This document shows, piece by piece, positions 1 through 8,748 of a stretch of 64,000 nucleotides of DNA; position 1 is the stretch's first letter, and each line of letters starts with the position of its first letter. The DNA comes from Paenibacillus humicus NBRC 102415 (GTDB taxonomy: Bacteria; Bacillota; Bacilli; Paenibacillales; Paenibacillaceae). The position numbers and the translations under genes were made by a program. The stretch lies in NCBI RefSeq assembly GCF_004000905.1, contig NZ_BIMD01000001.1, positions 124,001-188,000 of the forward strand, given 5' to 3'. The notes under the pieces are model-generated. The model was not told the DNA's origin. It saw only the letters and a list, made by a program, of their open reading frames with translations, and did no database searches.

Positions 1-164
1 GCGGTCGACCACGTAAAGCCGAGAAAGTCCCGCTCGACGCCGAGATCGGCGGTAATTTCCGGCTGGAAAAAAGCGATGACGATGCGGCCCAGCGAGCCTG
101 CGAACGTAAAGCACCACAAGACGGCCAGAAGCAGCCAGGCGAATTTCGGTTCCTTGAACAACAT
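1..164 (-). CDS. MFS transporter, N-terminal part (runs off the left edge)
   Basis: Only the first 54 or so codons are present. The start is ATG at 164, preceded on the minus strand by a G-rich ribosome-binding site (AGAGGGGG). The peptide opens MLFKEPKFAWLLLAVLWCFT, followed by a hydrophobic helix and GSLGRIVIAFFQPEITADLG, which resembles the first membrane helix and first loop of major facilitator superfamily transporters. It is divergent from the MocR-type regulator at 291, with about 125 bp between the starts, so control by that regulator is a reasonable inference. The substrate cannot be told. Confidence 0.7.
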   Translation of the reverse strand, partial: MLFKEPKFAWLLLAVLWCFTFAGSLGRIVIAFFQPEITADLGVERDFLGFTWST

Positions 165-222
165 GGCGGTTCCCCCTCTGTTTTGTTGTTATCATAGCGG
201 TTCGGGAGATTGGGCGCACCAG

Positions 223-269
223 CCAATTGGAGGAAATTTTGCCCATCCAATTCATGAAGGCGATATAAT
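223..269 (+). promoter_or_regulatory. Candidate promoter and MocR-type operator repeats
   Basis: A perfect TATAAT lies at 264-269 upstream of the regulator gene, with only a weak -35 (TTGCCC, 19 bp spacing). CCAATT occurs twice at 223-228 and 247-252, 24 bp apart in the same orientation; the first copy is part of the palindrome CCAATTGG. Regulators of the MocR family are known to bind direct repeats near their own promoters, so these are candidate sites, by inference only. Confidence 0.35.
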
Positions 270-290
270 CAAACAAAAGGGGGGATGATC

Positions 291-1784
291 ATGTTCTGGA
301 AACCGAGTCCATCCGGCTCAGATGCCGTCTATATCCAAATATGCCGGCACTATGAGGAGCAGATCCGCAGCGGTCTGCTGCCTCCGGGCTCGAAGCTGCC
401 GGCGGAACGGGATCTTGCCCTCCGGCTGGCGGTCAACCGCAGCACGGTCCAGGCGGCATACGGCGAGCTGAGGGCGCTCGGTCTCGTCCAGTCGCGCCCG
501 GGAAGCGGGACGAGCGTCAGCGACTCGATGTGGGAGCAGGGGGAGCGGCAGCCGGATTGGATCCGCTATTTGAGCCGAAGATACAATCCTTCTAGCCGGC
601 TGCAGGAGGCCGTCAACGAGGCGCCTCGAGAAGGCGTGATCGACCTCACCCAAGGAGAGCTGCATCGCAGCCTGATGCCTCTGGAGCTGATGGAGCGGCT
701 GTCGGGAGAGCTTGATTGGAGCCGGCCGTTCAGCTACAGGGACGATCCGCAGGGCGATTGCGGCTTGAGGGAGGCTCTCGCCTCCCATCCGCGGATCGGT
801 CCTTCGCTGGCAGCGAAGCCGGATGAGCTGCTCCTGACAGGCGGCGTCAAGCATTCGCTCGGCCTAATCGCGAGAGCGATGCTGGAGCCGGGGGACGCCG
901 TAGCGGTCGAAGGTCCGTCCTATCTGTACGCGATGGGCGTATTCGCGGCTGCCGGGATCTACATGGTCCGGCTGCCGGTCGACGAGGAAGGCCTCAAGCC
1001 GGAAGCGATACCGGAGCTGTACCGCCGCCACCGGATCCGGCTTGTCGTTACGAATCCGACGTTCCAGAATCCGACCGGATCGACGCTGTCGCTGGCGAGA
1101 CGGCTGCAGCTCCTCGCCATCTGCACCGAGCTCAGGCTGCCGATCATCGAGGACGATCCCTACTCCCTGCTCGGCAGGCCGGGCTGGACGGCGCTTCCTT
1201 CGCTGCGCTCGCTGCCCGGCGGCAGGGAGCGGGTCCTATCCTGCGGCACATTCTCGAAGATCGCCACTCCCGGCATGCGGACAGGCTGGATCGCGGCGCC
1301 AAGGGCGCTGATGGCGCCGCTGATGGCCGCGCGCCACGCCTCGGGCTTGACGACCAGCCATCCGGGAGAACGTCTGGGAGCGGCGCTGCTGGGCAGCGGC
1401 CAGTTCGATACCAGGCTGGAGACCGTCCGGGCGGCTCTCGAACGCAGAAGACAGGCGGCCGCGGAAGCCTCGGCGGCCAGCCTTGCTCCGCATGCGGCCA
1501 TCCAGGCGGCGCTTCCGGAGGGCGGCTTTTATATCTGGCTGAAGCATGGCCTGGCGCGCTCCGGACTGGAAGTGCTGCAGGAATGCATGGAGCAAGGCGT
1601 CGCCGTCAGTCCCGGGGAGCTGTACGGGGAACGTCCCGGCTGGATGCGCATCAGCGTCGCGGCGGCCGAAGAGGACATGATCGCCGAGGGAATACGGCGG
1701 GCAGCCGCTGCGTTGGAGCGGCTGGCAGGCAAGGAATGCCATAGGAACAAGAACAATCGGGGCCGGAGGGAGGATCGGGGATGA
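291..1784 (+). CDS. MocR/PdxR-family transcriptional regulator (GntR HTH fused to aminotransferase-like domain)
   Basis: The 497-residue protein begins with a GntR winged helix (about residues 10-75, including LPAERDLALRLAVNRSTVQ) followed by a class I aminotransferase fold. The PLP site is visible as TNPTFQNPTG, EDDPYSLL and the lysine motif GTFSKIATPGMRTGW. Family members sense PLP or amino compounds and usually control vitamin B6, GABA or transporter genes. I chose ATG 291 over ATG 285 because the AAGGGGGG ribosome-binding site directly abuts 285 and sits at normal spacing from 291. The gene overlaps the next one by ATGA, which couples it to a two-component system; the divergent MFS gene is another likely target. 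Confidence 0.9.
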   Translation: MFWKPSPSGSDAVYIQICRHYEEQIRSGLLPPGSKLPAERDLALRLAVNRSTVQAAYGELRALGLVQSRPGSGTSVSDSMWEQGERQPDWIRYLSRRYNPSSRLQEAVNEAPREGVIDLTQGELHRSLMPLELMERLSGELDWSRPFSYRDDPQGDCGLREALASHPRIGPSLAAKPDELLLTGGVKHSLGLIARAMLEPGDAVAVEGPSYLYAMGVFAAAGIYMVRLPVDEEGLKPEAIPELYRRHRIRLVVTNPTFQNPTGSTLSLARRLQLLAICTELRLPIIEDDPYSLLGRPGWTALPSLRSLPGGRERVLSCGTFSKIATPGMRTGWIAAPRALMAPLMAARHASGLTTSHPGERLGAALLGSGQFDTRLETVRAALERRRQAAAEASAASLAPHAAIQAALPEGGFYIWLKHGLARSGLEVLQECMEQGVAVSPGELYGERPGWMRISVAAAEEDMIAEGIRRAAAALERLAGKECHRNKNNRGRREDRG

Positions 1785-2497
1785 CACGAATTGTATGGGT
1801 CGAGGACGAGCGGGAGCTGGCGGAGCAAGGGGCTGCGTATTTGCGCAGAGAAGGCTGCGAGGTCCATACGGCTGATTCGGCAGAAGCGGCGATCGTCCTG
1901 ATCGAGCAGGAGAAGCCGCAGCTGCTGCTTGTGGATTGGCTGCTGAAGGGCGGCGGAACGGGTCTCGACTTATGCCGCCGCAATGAAAGGCTGTGGCAGC
2001 TGCCGATCCTGATGGTGACGGCGCGAAGCGACGAGTTCGACCGCATCCTGGCGCTTGAGATCGGCGCGGACGATTATATCCAGAAGCCGTTCAGCCTGAG
2101 GGAGCTGCATGCCCGGATCAAGGCGGTGCTTCGCCGAGCCGGAAGGATGAAGGAAGGAGAGGGCTCGCTCCCGGCTAAGACGGAAGGGCTCGTCCGCGGC
2201 GACCTCTCCATCTCTCCGGAGCGGTTCGAAGCCAGCGTCGGAGGGGCTCCGGTGGAGCTGACCCGAACCGAGTTCGCGCTGCTGCTGAAGCTGGCCTCTC
2301 ATCCCGGAAGGGTATTCACCCGGACGCATCTGCTGGAGGAGGCTCTCGGCGAAGCGTACGCAGGGTATGAGCGGACGATAGACAGCCATATCCGGAATTT
2401 GCGGCGCAAGCTCGGCGACGATTCGGCCGAGCCTCGTTATATCGGGACGGTATACGGCGTCGGATATCGCTTCCTTCAGGAAGAGAGGCGCGAATGA
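1781..2497 (+). CDS. OmpR-family response regulator
   Basis: The 238-residue protein has a receiver domain (acidic pair ED near residue 8, phospho-acceptor Asp in LLLVDWLL, conserved Thr in VTARS, Lys in IQKPF) and a C-terminal OmpR/PhoB winged helix (ELTRTEFALLLKLASHPGRV to YGVGYRF). It starts inside the stop of the MocR gene (ATGA) and overlaps the histidine kinase by ATGA, so the three are translationally coupled. Its likely targets are the ABC transporter genes 1.4 kb downstream, where repeated CTGCACA boxes lie in the promoter gap. Family assignment is firm; the signal is unknown. Confidence 0.93.
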   Translation: MTRIVWVEDERELAEQGAAYLRREGCEVHTADSAEAAIVLIEQEKPQLLLVDWLLKGGGTGLDLCRRNERLWQLPILMVTARSDEFDRILALEIGADDYIQKPFSLRELHARIKAVLRRAGRMKEGEGSLPAKTEGLVRGDLSISPERFEASVGGAPVELTRTEFALLLKLASHPGRVFTRTHLLEEALGEAYAGYERTIDSHIRNLRRKLGDDSAEPRYIGTVYGVGYRFLQEERRE

Positions 2498-3837
2498 AGG
2501 CGCGCTCCCTGTCCCGAGCTGCCTGGCTGCGGACAGCCTGCGGCTCGGCCGCTGCGGCGATAGCGGCTGCTGCCGTGCTGGTAGGGACGCCGAAATCGTC
2601 GAAGGAGCCTGACGAAGCGAAGCGGCTCGCTCTGTACTGGAGCGGCTATGCGTCTGCGTATGCCGGCTTGCACGGTTCGGCGGACGGCATGGAGGAGGCT
2701 CTCCGGCGGGATGCGGCTGCGCATCCCGCCGGGGGCGCTGTTTACTTGGAGGTTAGGACGGCCGCAGGCGAGACGATCGCTGTAGCCGGAGAGGATGGTC
2801 CTCGCGGCAGCCGTCTGTCGTCGGTCAAGCCTTTCATGCTTGACGGACGCGTGGCGGGAACGGTCGAGGCCTCCGTCGCCTCCTCTGCCGGCGGGCCTGC
2901 GGCGGTATGGCCTGCCGCCGCAGGCATGGCCGCGTTCGTCTGCGCCTGGGGCCTGATGAGGCTGGAGGCCGCTCGCGGCCAGCGTCGGCTGAGACTGTGG
3001 GCCGACGAGGCGAAGCTCCTTCGGCCGAGCGGCAGCGGGCATACTGCCGCTGCGGCAGTGCATGGAGCGCGCATGCTTCAGGCGCCCGCCGCCGAGAATC
3101 CGGCCGAGGCGGAGCTGTCCGTGCATCTGTCCGAAGCGGCCGACTACATCCAGCACCTGCAGACGGTGCGCAAATCGATGGTGGGCGAAGTCGCCCATGA
3201 GCTGCGGACGCCGCTTGCCGTCCTGCTGGCGTCTCTGGACAACGCCTTGTACGAGGAGCGGGCGCTGGATGCCTCCCAGCTCGCCAAGTTGTCGGAGCAG
3301 GCGAGAGGGATGGCCCGTCTTGTCCAGGATCTGCAGGATCTGTCGCTCGCCGAGAGCGGCCGGCTGGCGCTGGACAAGCGCTGGTTCGCTCCGGCCGAAG
3401 CGGCCGCCGCGATCGCGGAGCTGCTGGAAGCGGAGGCCGGGGATAAAGGAATCCGGGTCCGGACGGAGCTCGACGAGGCGGCGAAGGTATTCGGCGACGA
3501 GAAGCGGATCCGCCAGCTTTTGCTCAACTTGTCGGACAACGCTCTTCGGCATGCGCGCACGACGATGACCGTCCGAGTCGCGGCGGCAGGCAGCGGAGTG
3601 CGGATCGAAGTCGAGGACGACGGCTGGGGAATGGAGGAGGAAGAGCTCGATCAGCTGTTCCAGCGCTATGTCCGCAGGCGGACTTACGCGGACGGAAGTC
3701 CCGCGCCGCGCGGGCTCGGATTGGGGCTGGCCGTCGTCAAGGGCATTGCCGAAGCCCATGGAGGCTCCGTCGGCGTCAGCAGCCGCTTCGGAGCGGGAGC
3801 TCTTTTTTATGCCGAGCTTCCTGCCTATCGCGAATAG
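2494..3837 (+). CDS. Sensor histidine kinase
   Basis: The 447-residue kinase has two membrane helices (about residues 10-30 and 128-150) enclosing a short extracytoplasmic loop of about 95 residues, with no clear HAMP domain. The kinase core shows the H-box EVAHELRTPLAVLLASLDNA, the N-box LLLNLSDNALRHA, the G1 box VEDDGWGM and the G2 box GLGLGLAVVKGIAEAHGG. It overlaps the response-regulator gene by ATGA. A small-loop kinase beside an ABC ATPase plus FtsX-type permease resembles known antimicrobial-peptide sensing and detoxification modules, but the loop here is longer than in BceS-type kinases, so the ligand is open. Confidence 0.92.
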   Translation: MKARSLSRAAWLRTACGSAAAAIAAAAVLVGTPKSSKEPDEAKRLALYWSGYASAYAGLHGSADGMEEALRRDAAAHPAGGAVYLEVRTAAGETIAVAGEDGPRGSRLSSVKPFMLDGRVAGTVEASVASSAGGPAAVWPAAAGMAAFVCAWGLMRLEAARGQRRLRLWADEAKLLRPSGSGHTAAAAVHGARMLQAPAAENPAEAELSVHLSEAADYIQHLQTVRKSMVGEVAHELRTPLAVLLASLDNALYEERALDASQLAKLSEQARGMARLVQDLQDLSLAESGRLALDKRWFAPAEAAAAIAELLEAEAGDKGIRVRTELDEAAKVFGDEKRIRQLLLNLSDNALRHARTTMTVRVAAAGSGVRIEVEDDGWGMEEEELDQLFQRYVRRRTYADGSPAPRGLGLGLAVVKGIAEAHGGSVGVSSRFGAGALFYAELPAYRE

Positions 3838-3843
3838 CCGCCT

Positions 3844-3884
3844 TCTGCACAATGTCTGCACATTGTGTCGATGGCTGCTGCACA
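3844..3884 (+). promoter_or_regulatory. Tandem CTGCACA boxes, candidate response-regulator operator
   Basis: CTGCACA occurs at 3845-3851, 3856-3862 and 3878-3884, that is with start-to-start spacing of 11 and 22 bp. The first two copies extend to TCTGCACAATG and TCTGCACATTG, and between them ACAATG/CATTGT forms an inverted repeat (3849-3854 and 3861-3866). Helical-repeat spacing of direct repeats is the usual layout of OmpR-family operators. The boxes lie between the kinase stop and the ABC ATPase start. Confidence 0.55.
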
Positions 3885-3941
3885 TAAGCCTGTTAGTCTA
3901 CTGGCGTACCCGCCGAGCGGGAGAAAGGGGCTGGCGCCGGA

Positions 3942-4622
3942 ATGCTGAAGGCGAAGCAAGTGAGCAAAACGTTCGGGACGGGCAGCGAGGCCGCCCGGGC
4001 GCTCAAGGAGATCAATCTGCAGGTAGAGGAAGGGGAGACGGTGGCGGTCACCGGGCCGTCGGGCTGCGGCAAGACGACGCTGCTTCATGTGCTGGCCGGC
4101 CTGGAGCCGCCCGGGAGCGGCGAAGTCTGGCTCGGAGAGAGCGCTCTCCACAAGCTCGGCGAGAAGGAGCTGGCGGAGGTCAGGCTTCGGCGGATGGGCT
4201 TCGTTTTCCAATCCTATCATCTGGTTCCCGTCCTGAGCGCGGCCGAGAACGTCATGCTGCCGCTCATGGCCAGAGGCATGTCCAGGAAAGAGGCGCAGTC
4301 CGCAGCGCGGGAAACGCTGAAGCTCGTCGGGCTGGAGAACAAGGCGGCGGCGTTGCCGGCGCAGCTGTCCGGAGGCCAGAACCAGCGCGTGGCGATCGCC
4401 AGGGCGGTAGCCGGCCGCCCGGACATCCTGTTCGCGGACGAGCCTACGGGCGCGCTCGACTCCGATACGGCGGAGCAGATATTGGGTTTGCTGGAGATGC
4501 TGAATGTCCGCAGCGGCACGACGATCGTGCTCGTGACGCATGATGCGGGCTTCGCAGCCCGGATGAAGAGGCAGATCCGCATGTTCAACGGGCGGATCGT
4601 GCATGACGGAGGTACGCTCTGA
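3942..4622 (+). CDS. ABC transporter ATP-binding protein (MacB/LolD type)
   Basis: The 226-residue ATPase has Walker A GPSGCGKTTLL, Q-loop VFQSYHL, signature LSGGQNQRVAIARA, Walker B ILFADEPTGALD and switch His in LVTHD. The EPTGALD form and the size place it in the MacB/LolD/BceA group that works with FtsX-type permeases on extrusion or mechanotransmission rather than uptake. Its stop overlaps the start of the permease gene (TGATG at 4620-4624). It follows the two-component system by 104 bp with a probable operator in the gap. Confidence 0.93.
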   Translation: MLKAKQVSKTFGTGSEAARALKEINLQVEEGETVAVTGPSGCGKTTLLHVLAGLEPPGSGEVWLGESALHKLGEKELAEVRLRRMGFVFQSYHLVPVLSAAENVMLPLMARGMSRKEAQSAARETLKLVGLENKAAALPAQLSGGQNQRVAIARAVAGRPDILFADEPTGALDSDTAEQILGLLEMLNVRSGTTIVLVTHDAGFAARMKRQIRMFNGRIVHDGGTL

Positions 4623-7393
4623 TGCTGGCGAAGGGATTGAGCTGGCGGATAGGCCTCCTGTATCTGAAAAGGCAAAAGCGACAGACGCTGCTCAGCCTGC
4701 TGGCCGGGGCGATCGGGGCGATGCTCATCTCGATGTCCTGCTTTCATTACATCGCCGTCAAGGGCAGCGGAGATGCTTGGGTACGCGCTCATTTCGGCCC
4801 GATCGACTGGGTGTTGATGCCGAAGCAGGGCAAGCCGTTCAGCGGCGAGCAGGCCGTGACGCTCCGGTCTGAGCTGGAATCGATGCCCGGCGTCCGCTAC
4901 CGCAGCCTGCCGGTCGTTGCCGGCGCGACGACGCTGTTCGCTTCCGACCGGCAGGATGCAGATGCGAAGTCTCTGCAGCAGGTCCAGCTGCTCGGGCTGG
5001 ATCCGCAGCAAGCGAAGCTCTTTGATGAAGGACAAGCCGAATTATGGAGGACGGGGCTGCCTTCGGGTCAAGCGATTCTGGACCGGGTAACCGCAGGCAG
5101 GCTCGGGCTTGAAGCCGGCGACGCGGTGTGGGCGGCGGATGCCGCCGGGATGCGCAAGCCTCTGATCGTCCGGGACGTCGTCGAGGCGACCGGAGTGACC
5201 GGATATAGAGGCGATCGGGGCAGCAGGAACGGAACGATCCTGGTGAACGAGCGCGATGCGGCAGCGCTTGCCGGCAGCCCTGAAGGCAGCTACAGCTTCG
5301 TGCTGGTCGGGAGGACGGATCCGGCCGGCAGCGTCATTGGCATGAACTACAGCAACAAGATGAATGAGCTGACGGAGACTCGATTCGTGAAGCGTGAAGC
5401 CTTATCCAGAGCAGGCGGAAATATGGTCATGGTCATTTTGGCGATCAGTATGACGGCAATCTTCTCCAGCGCTTTTTTGCTACGCCAGATCGTCCACATG
5501 ATGGCCGAATCGCGAAGCGAGCTGTACGGGGTGCTGAGGGCGATCGGGATGAACCGGCGGCAGGCGAGGGGGCTGTTCGCGGCCGAGGCGCTGCTGCTCG
5601 GGCTGCTGTCCGGCCTGATCGGGCTGCTGTCAGGGGCGGGGGCAGGATGGGCAATGGTGAAGCTGCTCTACGGCGGCGGATACGGGCATGCGGTCAGCTC
5701 CGCAGGCATTCCCATCACAGCCCGCATTTCGCCTGCCCTGGCGGCCGTCGCAGCGGCAGCCGTCCTCTTGTATCAAAGCCTGCTGGTCCTGCTCGCCAGC
5801 CGCAAAGCCGGTGCGGGGACCATCGTTTCCGCATTGAGGGGAGAGGCGGCGTCCGGCGGCAAGCAGGGCAGAGGGTGGAAAAGGCAAGCCGGAGCCTGGA
5901 CGCTCCCGATTCTAGCGGCTGCTTTTTTGGGGGCTCATCTTTATCAGGCGTTCCGCTGGGAGCCGGCAGCGCCTTCCGGAGGAACGATGCTTGCGCTGCT
6001 GCTGACCTGGCTTGGCGCTTCGGCCGCAGCGGTTTACGCCGTGTTTGGCTTGCTGCTGAGCGCTGGTCGCCGGCTGGCGGGACGCCTCAGCCTGTCCTCT
6101 CTGCTCGCCGTTCGTTATGCCGGCCAGCGTCCGGGAAGGACGTTCACCGTCATGCTCCTGTTCGGCATCGCGATGATGACGGTAACCTTCACCTCGGGGC
6201 TCAGCAGCCTCATTCTCAAAAACATGGACACGGAACGCACGGTTCAGACGATGCTCGGGTATGGCGGCTACGTTCCCTACCAATCGGCGGAAGAAAAAGA
6301 ACGCGTGCTCGAGCTCTTGAGGACGGATGCCGAGCTGCGCCGGACGGTCTCGCATCACGCCGTTGTCGAGCCTGTCATGGGCGGCGTCCAGCTGGAAGGG
6401 AAAGGCTCCCGCTTCAGCCAGGCGTTCGTGCCGGTCTCGCAGGAGCTGCTGGCCGGCGGCGGCTGGACGCTTGCCGAACGGTCGCCGGAGTTCGGCAGCG
6501 ATCAAGAGGCATGGAACAAAGTGGAATCGGATGACGGTTATGTCGTCCTGCCTCTTCAATACAGGAAGACGGCAGGCGATAAGCCCTCTATATTTCACGG
6601 ACCCGAAGCAACCTACGCAGCGGGAGATCATATCCGAATGAGCTTTTACAAGAATAATCTCGTCGGTCCCTCGGACAAGCCCGACCTCACCGTCGAGCTG
6701 AAGATTGCCGGCTTTGCGGCCGATAATACGGAATCCACCGCCCGCACCGAATACGTATATGCAACGACCTATGTTAATCCTGAGCTGCTGGCCAAGCTCA
6801 AGCCCTACCATCACCCATGGGACAATCAGGTCCATCAAGGCCTGCTGCTGCTTCAGTTTCATTACCGAGACCTGCAGCTGGACCGGGAGATCAGCAGCCG
6901 TCTCGTGTCGGGCGGAGCGTTGTCCGTCGGCATTCCATATTTGTCGAACAGCGAGAAGTATGCCGAAAACAAGCAGCTCGTGAACGGCTTCATCGGCTTC
7001 ACCGTTCTGTCCGCCGTCATCGGGCTGCTGGGGCTTGCGGTGCTTCAGAAACGCTCTATAGGAGAGAGGTCGCGGGAGATCGCGATGCTGCGCTGCGCCG
7101 GCATTCCATCCCGCAAGCTGTTCCGCTCGTTCCTGCTGGAGGGGACGCTGCTCGGCGGCTGCGGCCTGCTCGCCGGCACGGCTGCCGGAGCGACGGGCGC
7201 CCATGCCTTCATCCGGATTTTGCAGACCGACCTGAGGCCGGGAGAAGCACCCGTCGAAGCCGAATTTCCTTGGCTGCTTCTGTCCGGCGTGCTTGGCTTG
7301 CTGCTGGCGGCGGCGTTCCTGTTCAACATCGGACCCGCGCGCGGAGCGTTGATCTCCTCGCCGACGGAACCTTTGCGCTCTGCCGACGTCTAA
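4622..7393 (+). CDS. ABC transporter permease with two FtsX domains
   Basis: The 923-residue membrane protein begins with a helix and a large extracytoplasmic region, then an FtsX-type block of three helices around residues 270-395 (VMVILAISMTAIFSSAFLL, LFAAEALLLGLLSGLIGLL), a linker, and a second module with a large extracytoplasmic domain (about 535-785) and a final FtsX block (FTVLSAVIGLLGLAVLQ to the end). This duplicated arrangement is usual for MacB_PCD/FtsX permeases of 800-950 residues and longer than BceB (about 650). It pairs with the overlapping ATPase. Role inferred: export or resistance under the upstream two-component system. A strong terminator follows. Confidence 0.88.
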   Translation: MLAKGLSWRIGLLYLKRQKRQTLLSLLAGAIGAMLISMSCFHYIAVKGSGDAWVRAHFGPIDWVLMPKQGKPFSGEQAVTLRSELESMPGVRYRSLPVVAGATTLFASDRQDADAKSLQQVQLLGLDPQQAKLFDEGQAELWRTGLPSGQAILDRVTAGRLGLEAGDAVWAADAAGMRKPLIVRDVVEATGVTGYRGDRGSRNGTILVNERDAAALAGSPEGSYSFVLVGRTDPAGSVIGMNYSNKMNELTETRFVKREALSRAGGNMVMVILAISMTAIFSSAFLLRQIVHMMAESRSELYGVLRAIGMNRRQARGLFAAEALLLGLLSGLIGLLSGAGAGWAMVKLLYGGGYGHAVSSAGIPITARISPALAAVAAAAVLLYQSLLVLLASRKAGAGTIVSALRGEAASGGKQGRGWKRQAGAWTLPILAAAFLGAHLYQAFRWEPAAPSGGTMLALLLTWLGASAAAVYAVFGLLLSAGRRLAGRLSLSSLLAVRYAGQRPGRTFTVMLLFGIAMMTVTFTSGLSSLILKNMDTERTVQTMLGYGGYVPYQSAEEKERVLELLRTDAELRRTVSHHAVVEPVMGGVQLEGKGSRFSQAFVPVSQELLAGGGWTLAERSPEFGSDQEAWNKVESDDGYVVLPLQYRKTAGDKPSIFHGPEATYAAGDHIRMSFYKNNLVGPSDKPDLTVELKIAGFAADNTESTARTEYVYATTYVNPELLAKLKPYHHPWDNQVHQGLLLLQFHYRDLQLDREISSRLVSGGALSVGIPYLSNSEKYAENKQLVNGFIGFTVLSAVIGLLGLAVLQKRSIGERSREIAMLRCAGIPSRKLFRSFLLEGTLLGGCGLLAGTAAGATGAHAFIRILQTDLRPGEAPVEAEFPWLLLSGVLGLLLAAAFLFNIGPARGALISSPTEPLRSADV

Positions 7394-7401
7394 TGAAGGA
7401 A

Positions 7402-7440
7402 GGAGCGCTTCGCCGATATTGCGGCGAAGCGCTCCTTTTT
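7402..7440 (+). terminator. Intrinsic terminator after the ABC operon
   Basis: A perfect 14-bp stem (7402-7415 paired with 7422-7435, GGAGCGCTTCGCCG) with a 6-nt loop is followed by five T residues. Confidence 0.92.
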
Positions 7441-7598
7441 CCAGCAATCTTAAGAAAAAACTCAGATTTCGTAAATACTTTGTTACTTTTTGTCTGGTAA
7501 AATTCCCTTATACTGGTTTTGTGCGTACCATGGTGCTACATATTGCTGTTAGGATTCGTCTTATAGATAGAGCTATGCCACGGGGGAGAGAATGAATC

Positions 7599-7844
7599 AT
7601 GAGCAAGAGGGATCAAGCCGACAGGATTCGCCGATTGCGGTCGGTCGAAAGTCACTGCTACAGCGTATGCATGTACCTGCTGCAGAACGAGGCGCTCGCG
7701 GTTCAGGCGGCGCAGGATGCGCTGTGCGACATGTTCAGCCGCGACAGCCTGCATCCGGATGAGGTCAAAAAAACAGCCATGGAGCATGCGCTCGCGGCGG
7801 CGGGCAAAGCCCGCGCGGCAAGCCAGGCATGCGCCATGGCGTGA
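7599..7844 (+). CDS. Small sigma-70 region-2-like protein
   Basis: The 81-residue product contains CYSVCMYLLQNEALAVQAAQ followed by DALCDMF, which resembles region 2 of ECF sigma factors (helix, then the NEALAEEATQEAF-like segment). Region 4, needed for -35 recognition, is missing, and the reading frame ends cleanly at a terminator, so this is either a short stand-alone protein or a truncated sigma factor. The start at 7599 is supported by GGGGGAGAG about 9 nt upstream. Family placement is inferred from sequence resemblance only. Confidence 0.6.
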   Translation: MSKRDQADRIRRLRSVESHCYSVCMYLLQNEALAVQAAQDALCDMFSRDSLHPDEVKKTAMEHALAAAGKARAASQACAMA

Positions 7845-7887
7845 ATCAGGTTTCGGCCGGAACGGCCGGCTGGCCTGATTTTTTTTT
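7844..7887 (+). terminator. Terminator of the sigma-like gene, inside the 3' end of the convergent exporter gene
   Basis: AATCAGG (7844-7850) pairs with CCTGATT (7874-7880), with an inner CGGCCG/CGGCCG stem, and is followed by a run of about nine T residues. The structure overlaps the last codons of the minus-strand EamA gene, so the convergent genes share it. Confidence 0.75.
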
Positions 7888-8748
7888 GCGCAGCGCCGAT
7901 ATCCAGCGCCCTCCGTACTCCGACACGAGTACGCCCGACATGACGAGCAGGGCTCCGATATAACCTTGCATTCCCAATACCTCGTCTGCGAACAGATAGC
8001 CGAACAGGGCAGCGAAGACGGGCTCAAGCGCAAAGATTAGGCCTGCCCGGGCCGGGGATGTATACCGCTGGGCGAGCGGCTGCGCGATATAGCAGAATGC
8101 GCTGCACACGACAGCCAGAGCGCCGACGGAGAGCCATCCGTTCAGCGAATGCGGCAGGGATGGCTTCTCCAGGAGAAAGGCGAGGACGAAGCCGTAGCCG
8201 CCTGTGAACGCCAGCTGCAGGATGCCGAGCTGGAACATGTCGACCTTTTTCCTGACGGCGCGCGAGGTGACGAGCACATACACGGCATATAAGAATGCCG
8301 CTGCGATGCACAGAATGTCTCCCGGCTGCATGCTGAGAGGCATCTTCAGCGTGAGCAGGCCGATGCCCGCGATCGCGAGGCTGATGCCGGCCGTCAGCTG
8401 CGGCTTCATCCTCTGGCGCATGAATACGGCGGACAGAATCGGCACGAATATGACCGTCAGGCTGACCAGAAAGCCGGCATTCGACGTGCTCGTCGTCTTG
8501 AGGCCGTACGTGATGGAGACGAAGACGCCGAGCAGCAGCGCTCCCTGCAAAGCTGCATAACCGGTCGTATGCAAGGACAAGCCTTTCAGCTTCCGATGGA
8601 AGAGCACGGCCGTAAGCGCGAAGGCTATGCCGAATCTCAGTCCGATCAACGTCATTTCCCCGACCGAATCCAACGCCAGCTTCATCAGCAGGTAGGAGGA
8701 TCCCCAGCATATCGTTACCATTACGAGCAGCCATTCCGACTTCTTCAT
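7846..8748 (-). CDS. EamA/DMT-family exporter
   Basis: The protein of 300 residues has about ten hydrophobic helices in two EamA repeats (WLLVMVTICWGSSYLLMKLA at the N-terminus; ILCIAAAFLYAVYVLVTSRA opening the second), typical of RhaT/YicL-type metabolite exporters. I placed the start at MKKSEW (8748), just before the first helix; further-upstream codons would overlap the divergent regulator and add a hydrophilic leader. It faces a LysR-type regulator with about 135 bp between starts, the usual layout of an exporter and its controller. Substrate unknown, probably an amino acid or small metabolite. Confidence 0.88.
   Translation of the reverse strand: MKKSEWLLVMVTICWGSSYLLMKLALDSVGEMTLIGLRFGIAFALTAVLFHRKLKGLSLHTTGYAALQGALLLGVFVSITYGLKTTSTSNAGFLVSLTVIFVPILSAVFMRQRMKPQLTAGISLAIAGIGLLTLKMPLSMQPGDILCIAAAFLYAVYVLVTSRAVRKKVDMFQLGILQLAFTGGYGFVLAFLLEKPSLPHSLNGWLSVGALAVVCSAFCYIAQPLAQRYTSPARAGLIFALEPVFAALFGYLFADEVLGMQGYIGALLVMSGVLVSEYGGRWISALRKKKSGQPAVPAET

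Noticed and set aside
3668-4604. Long overlapping frames on both strands across the kinase and ABC ATPase genes
   Set aside because: In this GC-rich DNA, long open frames without family similarity occur in the shadow of real genes; codon pattern and conserved motifs support only the annotated frames.
7490-7530. Promoter for the sigma-like gene
   Set aside because: TATACT is present but no -35 hexamer lies at 16-18 bp; TTGTCT is only 13 bp away.
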